Assembly (NCBI GenBank): GCA_023974075.1
Contig: CM043798.1
Coordinates: 19,182,441 to 19,246,440 of the forward strand
Length of the DNA: 64,000 nucleotides
Direction: 5' to 3'
DNA from: Chaenocephalus aceratus
Taxonomy: Eukaryota; Chordata; Actinopteri; Perciformes; Channichthyidae
Shown here: positions 10,791 to 22,483 of the stretch, in pieces
Layout: the number at the start of each line of letters is the position of its first letter
How positions within the stretch are numbered: position 1 is the stretch's first letter
Program-made: the position numbers and the translations under genes
Notes under the pieces: generated by a model
What the model saw: the letters and a program-made list of their open reading frames with translations, nothing else
Databases searched by the model: none
What the model was told of the DNA's origin: nothing

Positions 10791-13214
10791 GCAGGCCCCT
10801 TGTCTCCTCCCCTTTCTTATACAGAAATCCCACTCGATCACTTCAGGCTCAAAACCACAGCCTGTTAAAGGAAGTGAGGCCGATTCCTGGGAGAACGACA
10901 CATGCAGAGAAGGAGAAAAAGAGAAGGAAAAGTAAAACTCTGAAAGCGGGCCAATCAGATATGATGTCCGTGCAGTTATTCATAGTCTAGGTACTTTATT
11001 TTCATCTAATTCTTCACATCTGCACTGCTTCAAAACAAAAAAAGAAAAGCAAATATAATATCCATCTGTGGTTCTTGTAAGTTTTCCTGCAGGCAATACA
11101 TTAAAATATATCCAGACCACATGATGTCACTAACGTTAGCAGAGTCATCTAAAGTGGCTAAAATAAATAATCCCCCAAATGGCAAACATTTAGTGCACCT
11201 GTAATCGAATTAGGTCTTCAATGTAGAGGGAGGGGAGATTCAATTACACGATTAGTCTCGGTAGCAGACCAGCCAGGCTGGTGACTGTGATGGGTCAACA
11301 GCGCTCCGATTGTTGAAGTTCAGCTATTGAGAGGTTTCCTGAATATCTTCCGTCTGTGTGGGCGTTTTTGTCTAATACGTCTATATCTGTACTTGTTTGA
11401 AGCACTTCTCACATGAACCTATTTTGTAAAATATCCTTTAATTTGACTTGACTGGACAAATTGGTGTAATATTGCTTGTACTGGGAATAGTGAGGAAAAC
11501 ATGTTGTTACTCTTGGCAGGTGGGTGTCGTTCACTAAAGCCAAACCAACTCTTGCTCCTGACAAAATGCGGAGCTTTTCAGTAAAAAACTACTAATTCTT
11601 CAACACTATACATGATTTCGACATTGAAACACCCCTGAATTCATAGCATAGGAACGTCTGAATCTGTAAACAATCCATTCATAACTTGATAGCACAGAAG
11701 TCTGATGATTTCTCTCGGTCAACTTGGAAATGGTGTGCCTGAATTTCATCAATCTGGGTGAGCAACATATTACTTATTGACATGACCGGCTTTCTGATCA
11801 GAAAACAGCCTTTAAGTAAGGCAGTGGGAATGCAGTTTTTCCCCCAAGTGTTCAAAAACATCTAAATGTTCTAACAATCAGTTGTATTTGAATTCAATAC
11901 GTTTTTTTCATTTAGGTTTGAACCTGCTTATGCTCATGTTTGCTTACATAACATTTTCTTTTATCCATGGTGGAAGCAAATCTCAACAAAAAGTTCAGTC
12001 ATTTTGTCTGAGATATAAATCACTCAAATCCCTAAACCATGCCATAAAAAGTTAGTTTCACATGGGGATAAACTCAATGACAGGCGTATGCAGCATAAAA
12101 GAGAAGCAACACGTCTGGAAGTCATCATGCAAAGAAAGTTAAACTCTTGGTCTTTTAGTCCACCTAAAGCCACTGAAATCCTGAAGGCTGTAAGCGGGTT
12201 CTAAAAGCATTCGTCAGGGAAATTCTCCCAAATGTTTAGCTCCCCCTCTTTCATAACAACACACTCACAAACACACACATCCTTAATTAGAGCACTCGCA
12301 GCTGGAAATAGTGAAAGATAAGGATATGAAGCCAATCTGTTTTCTATTGTATTTGATTGCTTTAATTTGACTCGTCATGCACTAATTGAAGCTCAACACA
12401 TTTTTCTGCATTCTATTATTTTCTAAATGGGACATTATCCGGACACATTGTAGAGCGGAGATACAAAATAATCTTTTTTTTAATGTATTTTTTGAATACT
12501 TTTTTTACATTTCTATGATGCCACATTATTCCTTTGATCACACAAAACTATTTCTAACAGAAAAAAAAAACATGTCATTCCTACAACAGGAAATACTAAA
12601 TGTATTAAGATGATGATTCCCCTGCTACATGTAAAGGAATTTTTTAACATTGATAGTAAAATCCATTTGGGGGGGGGGGTTATTTGCGCATTTCCCCAAC
12701 CTGATTTTGTTGAGATGATGCTTGTGGTGCGAAGAGAGGAAAGCGGAAAGACAAGCTTTCAAGAAATGAAATGAAAGAAAAGCCAGACACCGGTTAATTT
12801 CCTGGGAGTGTGTTAGTGGGTGGCTGTAGAGCTTTGTGTGAGTAGGTGGGAGGGGGGTGTGTGTGTGTTTACTGTTTGATAGTCTCTTTTATGTTCCTTT
12901 CTCACAAGTACTGTTTGACATTCCTGTACAGGGCTAGACCGAAGTATTTAGAAAGGATGAAGACATACATAAAGGGGGGCAACAGGAGGGATGAGGAACA
13001 GAAAGAGGAACACAAAATAATTGTTGCAATCATATTTGTATAAACCTTTTTATTCAACTTGTTTTCCAAAACCTCACATGTTTTTTTTTGCTTATCACAT
13101 GTTTTGGTTGAGATGGTTTAAAGACACTTCTTAACTGTGACATTGCACTCTATCCAAACAAAGACTCCCACCGTGTTTTAATTGGTCTGCTTGTCAGGGT
13201 GTTATGTCTCCTTG

Positions 13215-13215
<1 letters not shown>
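10791..13215. other. Intergenic; no gene seen
   Basis: No supported gene or element. There is a G10 run near 12669 and generally AT-rich sequence. Confidence 0.4.

Positions 13216-13288
<73 letters not shown>
13216..13288. repeat. (GT)n microsatellite
   Basis: Uninterrupted GT repeat of about 36 units. Confidence 0.97.
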
Positions 13289-13289
<1 letters not shown>

Positions 13290-15678
13290 TAAAAGTGGTA
13301 TTTAACAGCATCTGCTGACCAGTAGCTGTAATTCATCCCATGTTACAGAGCTCCACAGAGGAACACTGTGATCTTAAATTGTGGACACTGCGTGAGATTA
13401 ACGTACCGGGGACTGTTAAAATCGGAGAAATGTACGAGTCCTTTGGGAAATGCTTGTAATTCAGCCTGGTTTCTGATACAGACCCAAACAAGGTTAAGGC
13501 CATTTTCAGACCGTGTAACACAGTCAAACACAAAAGGAGAAGGAAAGCCACCAATGATTATTCAATGGCATAATACAAGAGTAGGCACAGATCATTTAAA
13601 TATACAAACAAATATATATCGTATTGGTATGCTGTCGCCTTGTATGGCGGAAATTATCTCGGATGCATTCACCTATACATGTAAGGGACTTCCCTTTATG
13701 GTTTTTGAAGTGAGCAGTATTTTTACTTCACAACACTTTTTCCTCGTGTGAGGCCTCAGAGTGAGACATGGTGATGTTTGATGTTGTGTGTCTGCCCTTT
13801 GAAGCGAGGCAAAGTGAAACCCTGATGTGGTTTTGACTAAGACTACACATTGTGTTGCAATAGAAGCAAACCCTACTCCCTTTCTTTATTTTGAGATAAA
13901 CATTGCACAACACTGTGTACTTATTTAGAATTCAGCAGTTTTACGGGCACCCGAGAATCCCCAGTAGTTTACAGTACAGAGCTACAAAGTGAGCTCTGCA
14001 ACATTCCCTTAACCAACAAAGAAGTTTCCAATTACTTGCTACAATTAACAGACGGAGGGATCACAGAGCATTGAGCTTGTTAAATCCCCTATGACCCATT
14101 TACTGCAGAGGATTGTGGGCACACAGCTACTGTTAAATAACTCACGCAATGTCAATGGTACAGTATGCAGTTGTGGAAGAAGTGCAAAAGTAAAACAGAA
14201 AACAAAAACAGAAAGAGAAAGTCCTGTGTTCAAATCAAGTCAGCTCATTTCAAACTGATAAACAACATATTTTCTTACATAGACTAGGGAGTTTCCCACC
14301 ATGTGGTTTTGTTTTTTGGTCAATCTTGTTAGATTTGTCTTGATTTCTGCCTCCACCAATGCAGTGCAGGTGGATGGATTTGCTCTTAAGGTGCTGACAG
14401 CTTTTTCTTACATTTGGCCTATTCTTTTTGTTCACAATGAAAGCTATAGATTATCCAGATTACCCATTGTATTTGGGCGGAGGCAGACATCTCAGAGACT
14501 AACATCCTGGAAACTAGACAAAAAAAACCTTATACCTGCATGGCTGGGTACAACAAAAGGTAACAAAAATGTGTGTTGCGTGGGAACATTAGAAGTGGTT
14601 GTATGAAAGTATTAGCAGCACTTCATTCAGTTGTATTTGGTTCAGTTTATACTATTGGATTGAAACATTTTTCAACAATGCAAAGGGCAATATTTCCCTT
14701 TGAAACTCAAGTACCCATCTATTACCGGTTTGCCACTGCATTATTTGTTTGATAAATATTCTGTCAAAACAGCCACATATTTTCCAGTTTTCCAATTTCC
14801 AGTTAGGACCTCTTTGGTCAGGTTTAAACATGTGGCTTGTGAAACATTTTACAAGTTTATGTCCTTGCCTTTCATAACATCCCTTCCTATAACAATGCTT
14901 GCAACAAAAGATGGTTGGCTGATTGATTTGAAATGTATTTCCGTTCATGTTTTTTTACTGTATCGTTTATAACATTACTATATTGCGTGTTATAGTTGCA
15001 CAGTATTTTATGTATACTATCAACAAGGTTAATCAACTTTGGATATGGACAGAATGTCAATCACAGTCAAAATCCTGCGAGCTGGCATGAAGAGCAGTGG
15101 CCTTCCACTCGACTGTAAACACAAACAAAGAGTGAATGTGCTGAACTCAGTTGTCAACAACTGGCATGTGTACACGTGGAAAACATTTGTTTGTCTTTCC
15201 CAGGTCAGAAACATCCAGCACACCAGGACAAAGCCTGCATTGTTACAGTGTTGATCCGGTGGAAAATCTGTGTGAAGGGGCACATTTAGTAGTGATTAAG
15301 TTAGATCTAAATCATTATCAGATGATTTCCCAACCAGACTCGAGGCCTGGAGCATTATTTCCTTTCAAACTATTCACTTTATCTTCACCAGAAAGTGGTT
15401 CTGTTCCTGGTTTTAATTTCTTAGCTTCCTATTTTAATCAGGGAAGAAAACGTTGATCAGTGCCTACGGTTATTTTTTTGATGAAGCAGGCACAGTTCTA
15501 ATCAGTAATTTGAACATTCAGAATGTACCACTTAGACATTTTATTATGAGGCAGATAAAAACAAAGACTTATATATCTACTGAACTTCAGACTGAAAAAT
15601 GTAGATAAAGTAGAATGCTGATGTAGAGTCAGTCATACTTTTGAACATGTTTCTGATTCATGTAATTATGGTTTTCTC
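13289..15678. other. Intergenic; no gene seen
   Basis: Short open frames only, with no recognisable domain, splice pattern or repeat end. Confidence 0.4.
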
Positions 15679-15681
15679 TTA

Positions 15682-16028
15682 CGGCCCGTCCACACTACAG
15701 CTTCGACAGCTTCAAAAACGGTTTCCAACGCGTCTGCCCATTCACTTTGAATGGGGTGACGTCACTTTTCGCCGAACTGCATTGTGGGAAGCAGAACGGA
15801 GCTTTTCTGGCATTTCAGGCTGCAAAAGTTGAGCAATGTTCAACTTTTGAAGCTTCTGAAGCTTTCGGTGGAAGCGTCAGCCAATCAAATCATATGCCAG
15901 TACAAGCTCTAGCCAATCAAACCGCTGCTTGTGTGTCAGGGGCGGGAGGTTCATGTGATTGGTTGTTGGTCGAGCTTCAGACACGCCCAGCTCCAAGCTT
16001 TTTTTGAAGCTGTAGTGTGGACGGGCCG
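15682..16028. mobile_element. PIF/Harbinger-like MITE with TTA duplication
   Basis: A 347-bp element with perfect inverted termini (CGGCCCGTCCACACTACAGC at the left, its complement at the right) and a TTA direct repeat at both sides (15679-15681, 16029-16031). A three-base TWA duplication is the hallmark of the PIF/Harbinger superfamily. The interior has further self-complementary AGCTTC motifs, a TGACGTCA box and no transposase. Confidence 0.8.
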
Positions 16029-16031
16029 TTA

Positions 16032-17880
16032 CTCATGTATTTACTGGGTGAGAGCTGATGTATCTCATTAAGCAGTTTTAAAGACAAAAGTAGCTTGTTT
16101 CCTTTCTTTCTGGAATGTTTTAACTCGTATAAAAATACATTCTTCTTATTTGGAGTAAGATCTAAAACATCCCTCTTCTCATGCAAACTCGGAGCCATCG
16201 TAACTTGAATTGTGACTATAATTGTATTGACTTGATATAATAAAAAACACGAGGTAAGTCTGGCCCACTGTTGTTCAACCAGCCCCTGGATATGTAATCT
16301 AATTACAATTGTGCCCAAAATGCATTTTTCATTTTAGCCCCCTTTTGCTGTGGGCTTGTCCAATGACTACTCTTGTTACCTTGATTGTTTAGAGGTATAG
16401 AACAACACTGCCTAGTTTAAAGCACTCGGTACAGATTGCTTCATCCTCAGAGTAATGAGGGGGTTTGGTGTCGATTAGGCTTTTTGTTTGTGAGTCTTGA
16501 AAGGAATTCTCTATAGCTACTTTATGTTTAAATGAATGGTTTGATGGGAGTGGTTTTGTGATTCATCCTGGTGAGCTTAATGATATGTGAGAGAAGGAAC
16601 TAAAAAGAGAGAGTTGGTGTAGGGAGAGAGAGATGAAAAGCGTGAGAAATAAAGGAAGAAGTCACACTTTGCCTCAATACAAGTAGTTGTAAAATATAAA
16701 CACAGGATCAAGATTAATTTAAGGTGCATTTAGATTAATATTGTGAACCCCAAACTGTCTCACTACAAAACAATAACATCATTGGGTTGGGGTTGAAGAG
16801 TACTTCAGAGAACTTCAAAACAATGAAAATAGGTTGTTTGGGTCTGTCCTCTATTAGCAGAACATATTTGTTGGTGCCATCGAAAACCATAACAAATTAC
16901 TTTTGAAACATTTCATTTGAGGTTTAGAAAACAGACATGAGTTTGTTATGTTTAGGGAAATATTATGGTTTGGGTTCAAATTACAACTTTGTTAAGGTTA
17001 GGGGACCTTGTTGTTATACTAGGCCAGGGAACCACATGGTTTGGAGAAATCACTGTTGACTGTTGGAAGGAAACAAAAAGAAAGCATCATTCTTTTGACC
17101 CTGACTTTTTTGTTTGAGCTACTTTAACATTGTCACTCTCCTTCTTTCTTTTGCTCACAGTGAACAAAGCTTTGTCACCCCAATGCAAAAACATGATGCT
17201 TTGGGCTATTTGCTGAAGTGGTGCTTTCGTTTTTTTTTATTGGATATCGGTCTTGTAAAAAAAGGGTACAAGTCCAGCAATGTTAACCCAATATGCGTGT
17301 AAAAACCCTTAAAGCTGAAGTCGGCAATTTAACATCAATCCCTTTTTTATTGCACAAATGTTGCAGTCCCTCCTCATTTAACTGCTCCCCCCCCCCCAAT
17401 ACACTTTAGCTGAATCTCATAATTCCCCTTAGTTGATTCTAGGTTATTCAGATCACCTTTTGGCTCCTAACTAAGAATTGAGAGGTGGAGTTCAGGGTGT
17501 GTAGACCCCCTTTTTTAGAAAAGAGGTAGAGCATTGCACAATCGGTGCATTATGATCCTCCCTGATTTTATGTATCCTGATTTCACCAGGTAATGTCAGC
17601 CAGAAACTCTGGTATTAAGGTTTGTTCTGTTTTGATTGAGGGGGATTGTGAGCATTCTGAAACACAGCTGGAGGGAATGTTTGAAAACCAACTTTCCGCT
17701 ATTACCTGCATCAGTGCGGATTGCAGTACCATTCGTGCAAGAGTTTATGCTTGCCTAATGATAACCGTTGCTGGTTTTATTTAGTTTGTTGGTTATTTTT
17801 TATAGAAACCTCCTTCATGCACATTTAATAGCAATTGTGCTATAATTGAAAAGGCCTGATTTAATAATAATTAAGGAGTT
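16032..17880. other. Intergenic; possible MITE end near 17310
   Basis: No gene seen. CTTAAAGCTGAAGTCGGCAA at 17309-17328 resembles one end of a common fish MITE, but I found no matching inverted partner nearby. A C10-type homopolymer lies at about 17387-17397. Confidence 0.35.
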
Positions 17881-18775
17881 TTTTTTAGATTAGATTAGAT
17901 TAGATAGAGTTTTATTGTCTCCCTTAGGAGAAATTTGTCTTGGGCATCGAGATAATACACATAAAAAACATTCAGGTCAATCAGTCATAGATACAGAACA
18001 GAGATCACATATATCACATGGCAAAGGAACAACAAGAAACATACAGGTACCGAACTTTCCCTATTGCACATACATAATCAAATTGCACTTTCCCTATTGC
18101 ATTCATACTGTACATAATCAAATATTGCACTTTTCCCTATTGTATTCATACACAAATCAATATTGCACTTTCCCTATTTCACCTATGCATAGTGTCCGTC
18201 AAATTGCACATATCCCTATTGTGTCCATATTTATATTTACATTCTCAGTGTTTGGTCAGAAGCACAGGAACCAGGTCTGATCATTAATTTTGTTTGACCA
18301 ACTTTTCCTATAAAACTGCAATGGAATAACATTATCCAGGTATACGCTTGTCATAAAGAACCATGAATAGGTGAACTACAGTAGTTCACATTTAGAGACA
18401 CATTTGAAATGTTCTCAGCAGATATGAATGCATATGAATATGAATGCATTTACACACAATGCACTTCCCCTATTTAACCTTCTCGATTGCACAAACTACA
18501 CTGTAAACATTGCACCTCCCAACAACTCCTAACACAGCATAATCACAGTTATTTCTGACTGTTCAGCAGCTTGATTGACAGCGGAACAAAGGAAAACTTA
18601 TACCTGTTCAATTTACAGTTTGGTAATCTATACCTTCTGCCCGAGGGCAGCAACTCAAACTCTCTATACAGGATGTGTTTGGGGTCGCATGTGATTTTAC
18701 GGCCTTGCTTTCTCACCATCTCCTTCCTGCTTCAGACCATAGCATGTATAGCTTCAGACTGATAAGACTGGTTAA
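17881..18775. repeat. LINE-like dispersed repeat with degenerate tandem units
   Basis: The block opens with a (TTAGA)n stretch (about 17886-17906), then TTTTATTGTCTCCC. Degenerate units of the type ATTGCACTTTCCCTATTGCA follow (about 18050-18225 and 18450-18520). At 18630-18770 are GCCCGAGGGCAGCAACTC and AGGATGTGTTTGGGGTC, which look like the 3' region of a dispersed fish retroelement. The family is not certain. The block is interrupted at 18244-18431 by one arm of a perfect inverted repeat. Confidence 0.5.
18244..18431. repeat. Inverted repeat, left arm (188 bp, perfect)
   Basis: This arm is the exact reverse complement of 18899-19086 by reading. It lies inside the LINE-like repeat, whose tandem ATTGCAC units resume just beyond it, so this arm is probably the inserted, copied one. 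No coding content. Confidence 0.9.
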
Positions 18776-18898
18776 GTGACATTATATTGTTTTTAACACT
18801 ATATGATTGTGAAACCAATAATGTTTATTAACTTCTCATTCAAGTGTTCTTGTTAAGATTTGACAAATGGCAAACAGTACATAATAGCAGGTTTGGAA

Positions 18899-19086
18899 GC
18901 ATTCATATCTGCTGAGAACATTTCAAATGTGTCTCTAAATGTGAACTACTGTAGTTCACCTATTCATGGTTCTTTATGACAAGCGTATACCTGGATAATG
19001 TTATTCCATTGCAGTTTTATAGGAAAAGTTGGTCAAACAAAATTAATGATCAGACCTGGTTCCTGTGCTTCTGACCAAACACTGAG
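18899..19086. repeat. Inverted repeat, right arm (188 bp, perfect)
   Basis: Partner of 18244-18431, separated from it by 467 bp. It runs without a break into unique-looking DNA on its right and is probably the source sequence. I saw no mismatch between the arms. Confidence 0.9.
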
Positions 19087-19515
19087 AGACATATCTTGCT
19101 GTTTCATATGTGACTCTAAACTGTGGTACATTTTTCCAGTTTATAATCCAGCTGCAGTTGTTTTAATCTGTTGTCAGATGCTTAGTAAAAAAGGCTTTTA
19201 CCATTGCAAATTCAATACTAGCATCGATCCTTCATAGGCATCAAATGATACAGTAATACTATTCTGTAAAGTACGTTAAAATAAAGTTTTTCATAATTAA
19301 ATGTAAGGGTTTGTCGAAATTATGTCTTTGACTTTCAGGAAAGTATACTGCATTTTTAAAGTGAGTGAATATATAATTCCTGTTAGATTTGATCTCCAAT
19401 TTTTAAAATGGACGATCCAGAAACATCTGTTTGTTATTCCAGCAACAGTAACGCTTCAGAACTACATTCAATATTCACTGCTAGCATCTGGTCACTGTGC
19501 ATGTGTCTGTGTGTG

Positions 19516-19527
19516 GCCAGGAAACAT
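19516..19527. repeat. Target-site duplication of the LINE (left)
   Basis: GCCAGGAAACAT occurs here and again at 21203-21214, exactly bracketing the LINE fragment. A 12-bp direct repeat is typical of target-primed LINE insertion. Confidence 0.8.
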
Positions 19528-21202
19528 CCATCCATCCATCCATCCATCTTCTCCCGCTTATCCGTGGTCGGGTCGCGGGGGTAGCAGTTCCAGCAGAGAG
19601 CCCTAAACTTTCTTTTCCCTGGCGACATCAACCAGCTCTGACTGGGGGATCCCAAGGCGCTCCCAGGCCAGCGAAGAGATATAATCCCTCCACCTGGACC
19701 TAGGTCTACCCCTTGGTCTCTTCCCAGCTGGACGTGCCTGCAACACCTCCCTAGTGACGCGCCCAAGTGCTAACTAGGTGCCCGAACCACCTCAACTGGC
19801 TCCTTTCGACGCCAAGGAGGAGCGGCTCAACTCTGAGTCCCTCCCTGATGACCGAACTTCTCACCTTATCCCTAAAGCCCCTGTCACACTGTCCCGAAGT
19901 TGACACCCGATGGACACATGAATATGGAATTGTGAATTTCGCACGAAGATGGCCCCGAACCACACACGAAGGCAACATTTACATTACATTTAAGACATAC
20001 AACTGCAATGAAAGTAACAAAAACAATTATGTTACAGTACTATGATACTGTACTGATATCTTCAGACTTTGTTCTTTACTTTATCCGTCTTTATATGTAG
20101 AAAATATTACGTTTTCTCCGTAATGTTGTTTCCATAGCAACAACAACTTCCTGTCAACTGTCCTTCAAAATAATATATTATATCCTTTTCAGTTTCACAG
20201 AACACAAATTGGGTTATTTACATAATATGTTTACATGATTTTGTTGTGCAATAAAACAACCCGATGGACATACGATAAAGGAAATGTTCAAATTCGGCTG
20301 TGATCGTAGCAACATCGGGCCATTCGTGAGGGCATCTTAAGCCATCGTATGATCACTGGTGGAGTTTCTCAGGCTCCGGCAGCAACTTCGTGAGCGGTGG
20401 CAAAATCTTTGACATGCCAAAAAATTGCCGAAGGACCTTGCGAAGGTTCATTTTCGTGTTGAATTCGTGTGTCAATGTTGCCCTTCGTAAGGCCATCGTG
20501 AGGGCATCGTGTTATCATCGGTGCCATCAGGCATTCGCCCCGATCAGAGTGAGGGTGAATGCACCGATAATAACACGAAGATGACACGATTTGACAAGAT
20601 GCCCTCACGAGTGCCTTACGAAGTTGCCGCTCACGAAGTTGCTGCCGGAGCCTGAGAAACTCCACCGGCGGTCATACGATGGCTTAAGATGCCCTCACGA
20701 ATGTCCCGATGTTGCTACGATCACAGCCGAATTTGAACATTTCCTTTATCGTGTGTCCATCGGGTTGTTTTATTGCACAACAAAATCATGTAAACATATT
20801 ATGTAAATAACCCAATTTGTGTTCTGTGAAACTAAAAAGGATATAATATATTATTTTGAAGGCGAGTTGACAGGAAGTTGTTGTTGTTATGGAAACAACA
20901 TTACGGAGAAAACGTAATATGTTCTACATATAAAGACGGATAAAGTAAAGAACAAAGTCTGAAAATATCAGTACAGTATCATAGTACTGTAACATAATTG
21001 TTTTTGGTACTTTCATTGCAGTTGTATGTCTTAAATGTAATGTAAATGTTGCCTTCGTGTGTGGTTCGGGGCCATCTTCGTGCGAAATTCACAATTCCAT
21101 ATTCGTGTGTCCATCGGGTGTCAATTTCGGGACAGTGTGACAGGGGCTTAAGGGAGACACCAGCCACCCTGCGGAGAAAACCCATCTCGGCCGCTTGTAT
21201 CC
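19528..21202 (-). mobile_element. Rex1-like LINE, 5'-truncated 3' end
   Basis: On the minus strand this reads the extreme C-terminus of a non-LTR reverse transcriptase (RWFGHLV and downstream, in shifted frames) and ends in a GGAT-repeat tail (plus strand CCATCCATCCATCC at 19528-19550). Such a tail is usual for Rex1/CR1-type fish LINEs. The LINE proper is 19528-19875 plus 21152-21202. The middle is a later fold-back element. The 12-bp duplication at both sides supports one truncated insertion. It is not functional. Confidence 0.75.
19876..21148. mobile_element. 1,273-bp fold-back (palindromic) element, PIF/Harbinger-like
   Basis: The element begins AGCCCCTGTCACACTGTCC and ends with the complement. 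It is flanked by TAA on both sides (19873-19875, 21149-21151), and removing it restores a continuous LINE. Roughly the outer 500 bases of each side are near-identical inverted copies. The central part (about 20400-20625) holds smaller palindromic motifs such as GGCATCGTG and CTCACGAAG. The three-base TAA duplication fits PIF/Harbinger. It has no transposase; open frames in the arms merely mirror each other. Confidence 0.85.
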
Positions 21203-21214
21203 GCCAGGAAACAT
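21203..21214. repeat. Target-site duplication of the LINE (right)
   Basis: GCCAGGAAACAT, the right partner of 19516-19527. Confidence 0.8.
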
Positions 21215-22097
21215 AGCCATTCAAAAACAAGTTTGATGATGGATAACTGTATAAAAGATCAATTTTAGGATTGGCAAACTAGAAATTTGGCAATTATGAA
21301 ACTAATTGTTGGTCTGAAAATGCTTGACATGTGAAATTATTAAATGTGTTTGCACTTAATCATGCTTCCAATCCTGACATTTATCGAACACATGCTAGCT
21401 TTTGAAGACAGTTTCTGTTTCCTACACAAACGCTCCTCAGGAATAAACACATTAAACTATTCTTTTCATAGGGGCTCGACTGGAACATCTGATTTAGAGG
21501 TACATGTAAAAGGACTGGACAAATACGCTCAGATAAAGATAATGTATTTCCTCCGGAAGAAATTGTTCTCCATCAATTATTTTTAATCACAATCAACTTT
21601 CAAATGGTTAGTGTATTACTCTGCAGCATTCTTATGAGATAGCTTAAGGCATGTGGTGGCCTTATGCTATGAAATCATCTGTTTTTCATTTCTGACTCGG
21701 CAATATTGCAACCATATAAATTAAGGTTCATGACTTCCAACTATTTGCTTCCCCATGGGGCGCTCAAGGCATATTGCTGTAAGTGGCACCATTGTTTCCA
21801 GCCTGTGCCATTATAACAACTAACCATTTTCAATGCAAGGGACATACTGTTGAGCTACCAAATTATGTTTGAGCCAAAAAACGGCAAAAGAGTTGGGTTT
21901 TTCTGGGCAAATAGGTTATAAATCGGGAGTTATATCTGCTACTATATTTTCTTGTAGCAGTATCTTGAACTCAATATCATAATGGGATTCTGACACTAAG
22001 ACATTGACATTATTATTAGCTTGTTGTGGAAATAGGGTTAGGTATTTATTTACATCTGTCATATGCGTGACATGTTTTGAGTTTGGTTTCTAGACAT
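21215..22097. other. Intergenic; no gene seen
   Basis: AT-rich sequence without supported features. Confidence 0.4.
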
Positions 22098-22100
22098 TTA

Positions 22101-22480
22101 AGGTGGGGTAGGTAATTTTGGAGAAACCAGCTCGAGTGCGCTAGAATTTGAGAATACACAGCCGGAAAAAATCTGCCTCTTCCTTCAGACTTCCTTACAG
22201 AGCCCCTCCTCCAACACACACAAACGCGCACATGACCAATGAGGGAAGGAGATAAGTTTGTGCACAGATGGAAGGCTGACAGGCAGGTAGGCCATCCAGT
22301 TATTTTAAAATGATTGGTCGTGCTTTTTACAGTACTACTGCTTCCACAGATGAAATATTTTTATGGATTTTTTGTGAAAGCACTTAAGATATTCATTGCT
22401 ATTAGGATGTTAAGAGCATTCCATGGAATATAACAACAAGTGTATCTCAAGCCGGTTTCTCAAACGTACCTACCCCACCT
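22101..22480. mobile_element. MITE with TTA duplication
   Basis: A 380-bp element with inverted termini AGGTGGGGTAGGTA and TACCTACCCCACCT. Subterminal GAGAAACC and GGTTTCTC also pair. It is flanked by TTA (22098-22100, 22481-22483). The duplication fits PIF/Harbinger. No coding content. Confidence 0.75.
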
Positions 22481-22483
22481 TTA

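Noticed and set aside
17885..17906. TTAGATTAGATTAGA tract as a possible telomere-like repeat
   Set aside because: The unit is five bases (TTAGA), short, and forms the edge of a dispersed repeat; it is not TTAGGG.
19767..21230. Two similar open frames at 19767-20045 and 20979-21230 that look like a duplicated gene
   Set aside because: They are the same sequence read from the two arms of the fold-back element, with no known domain.
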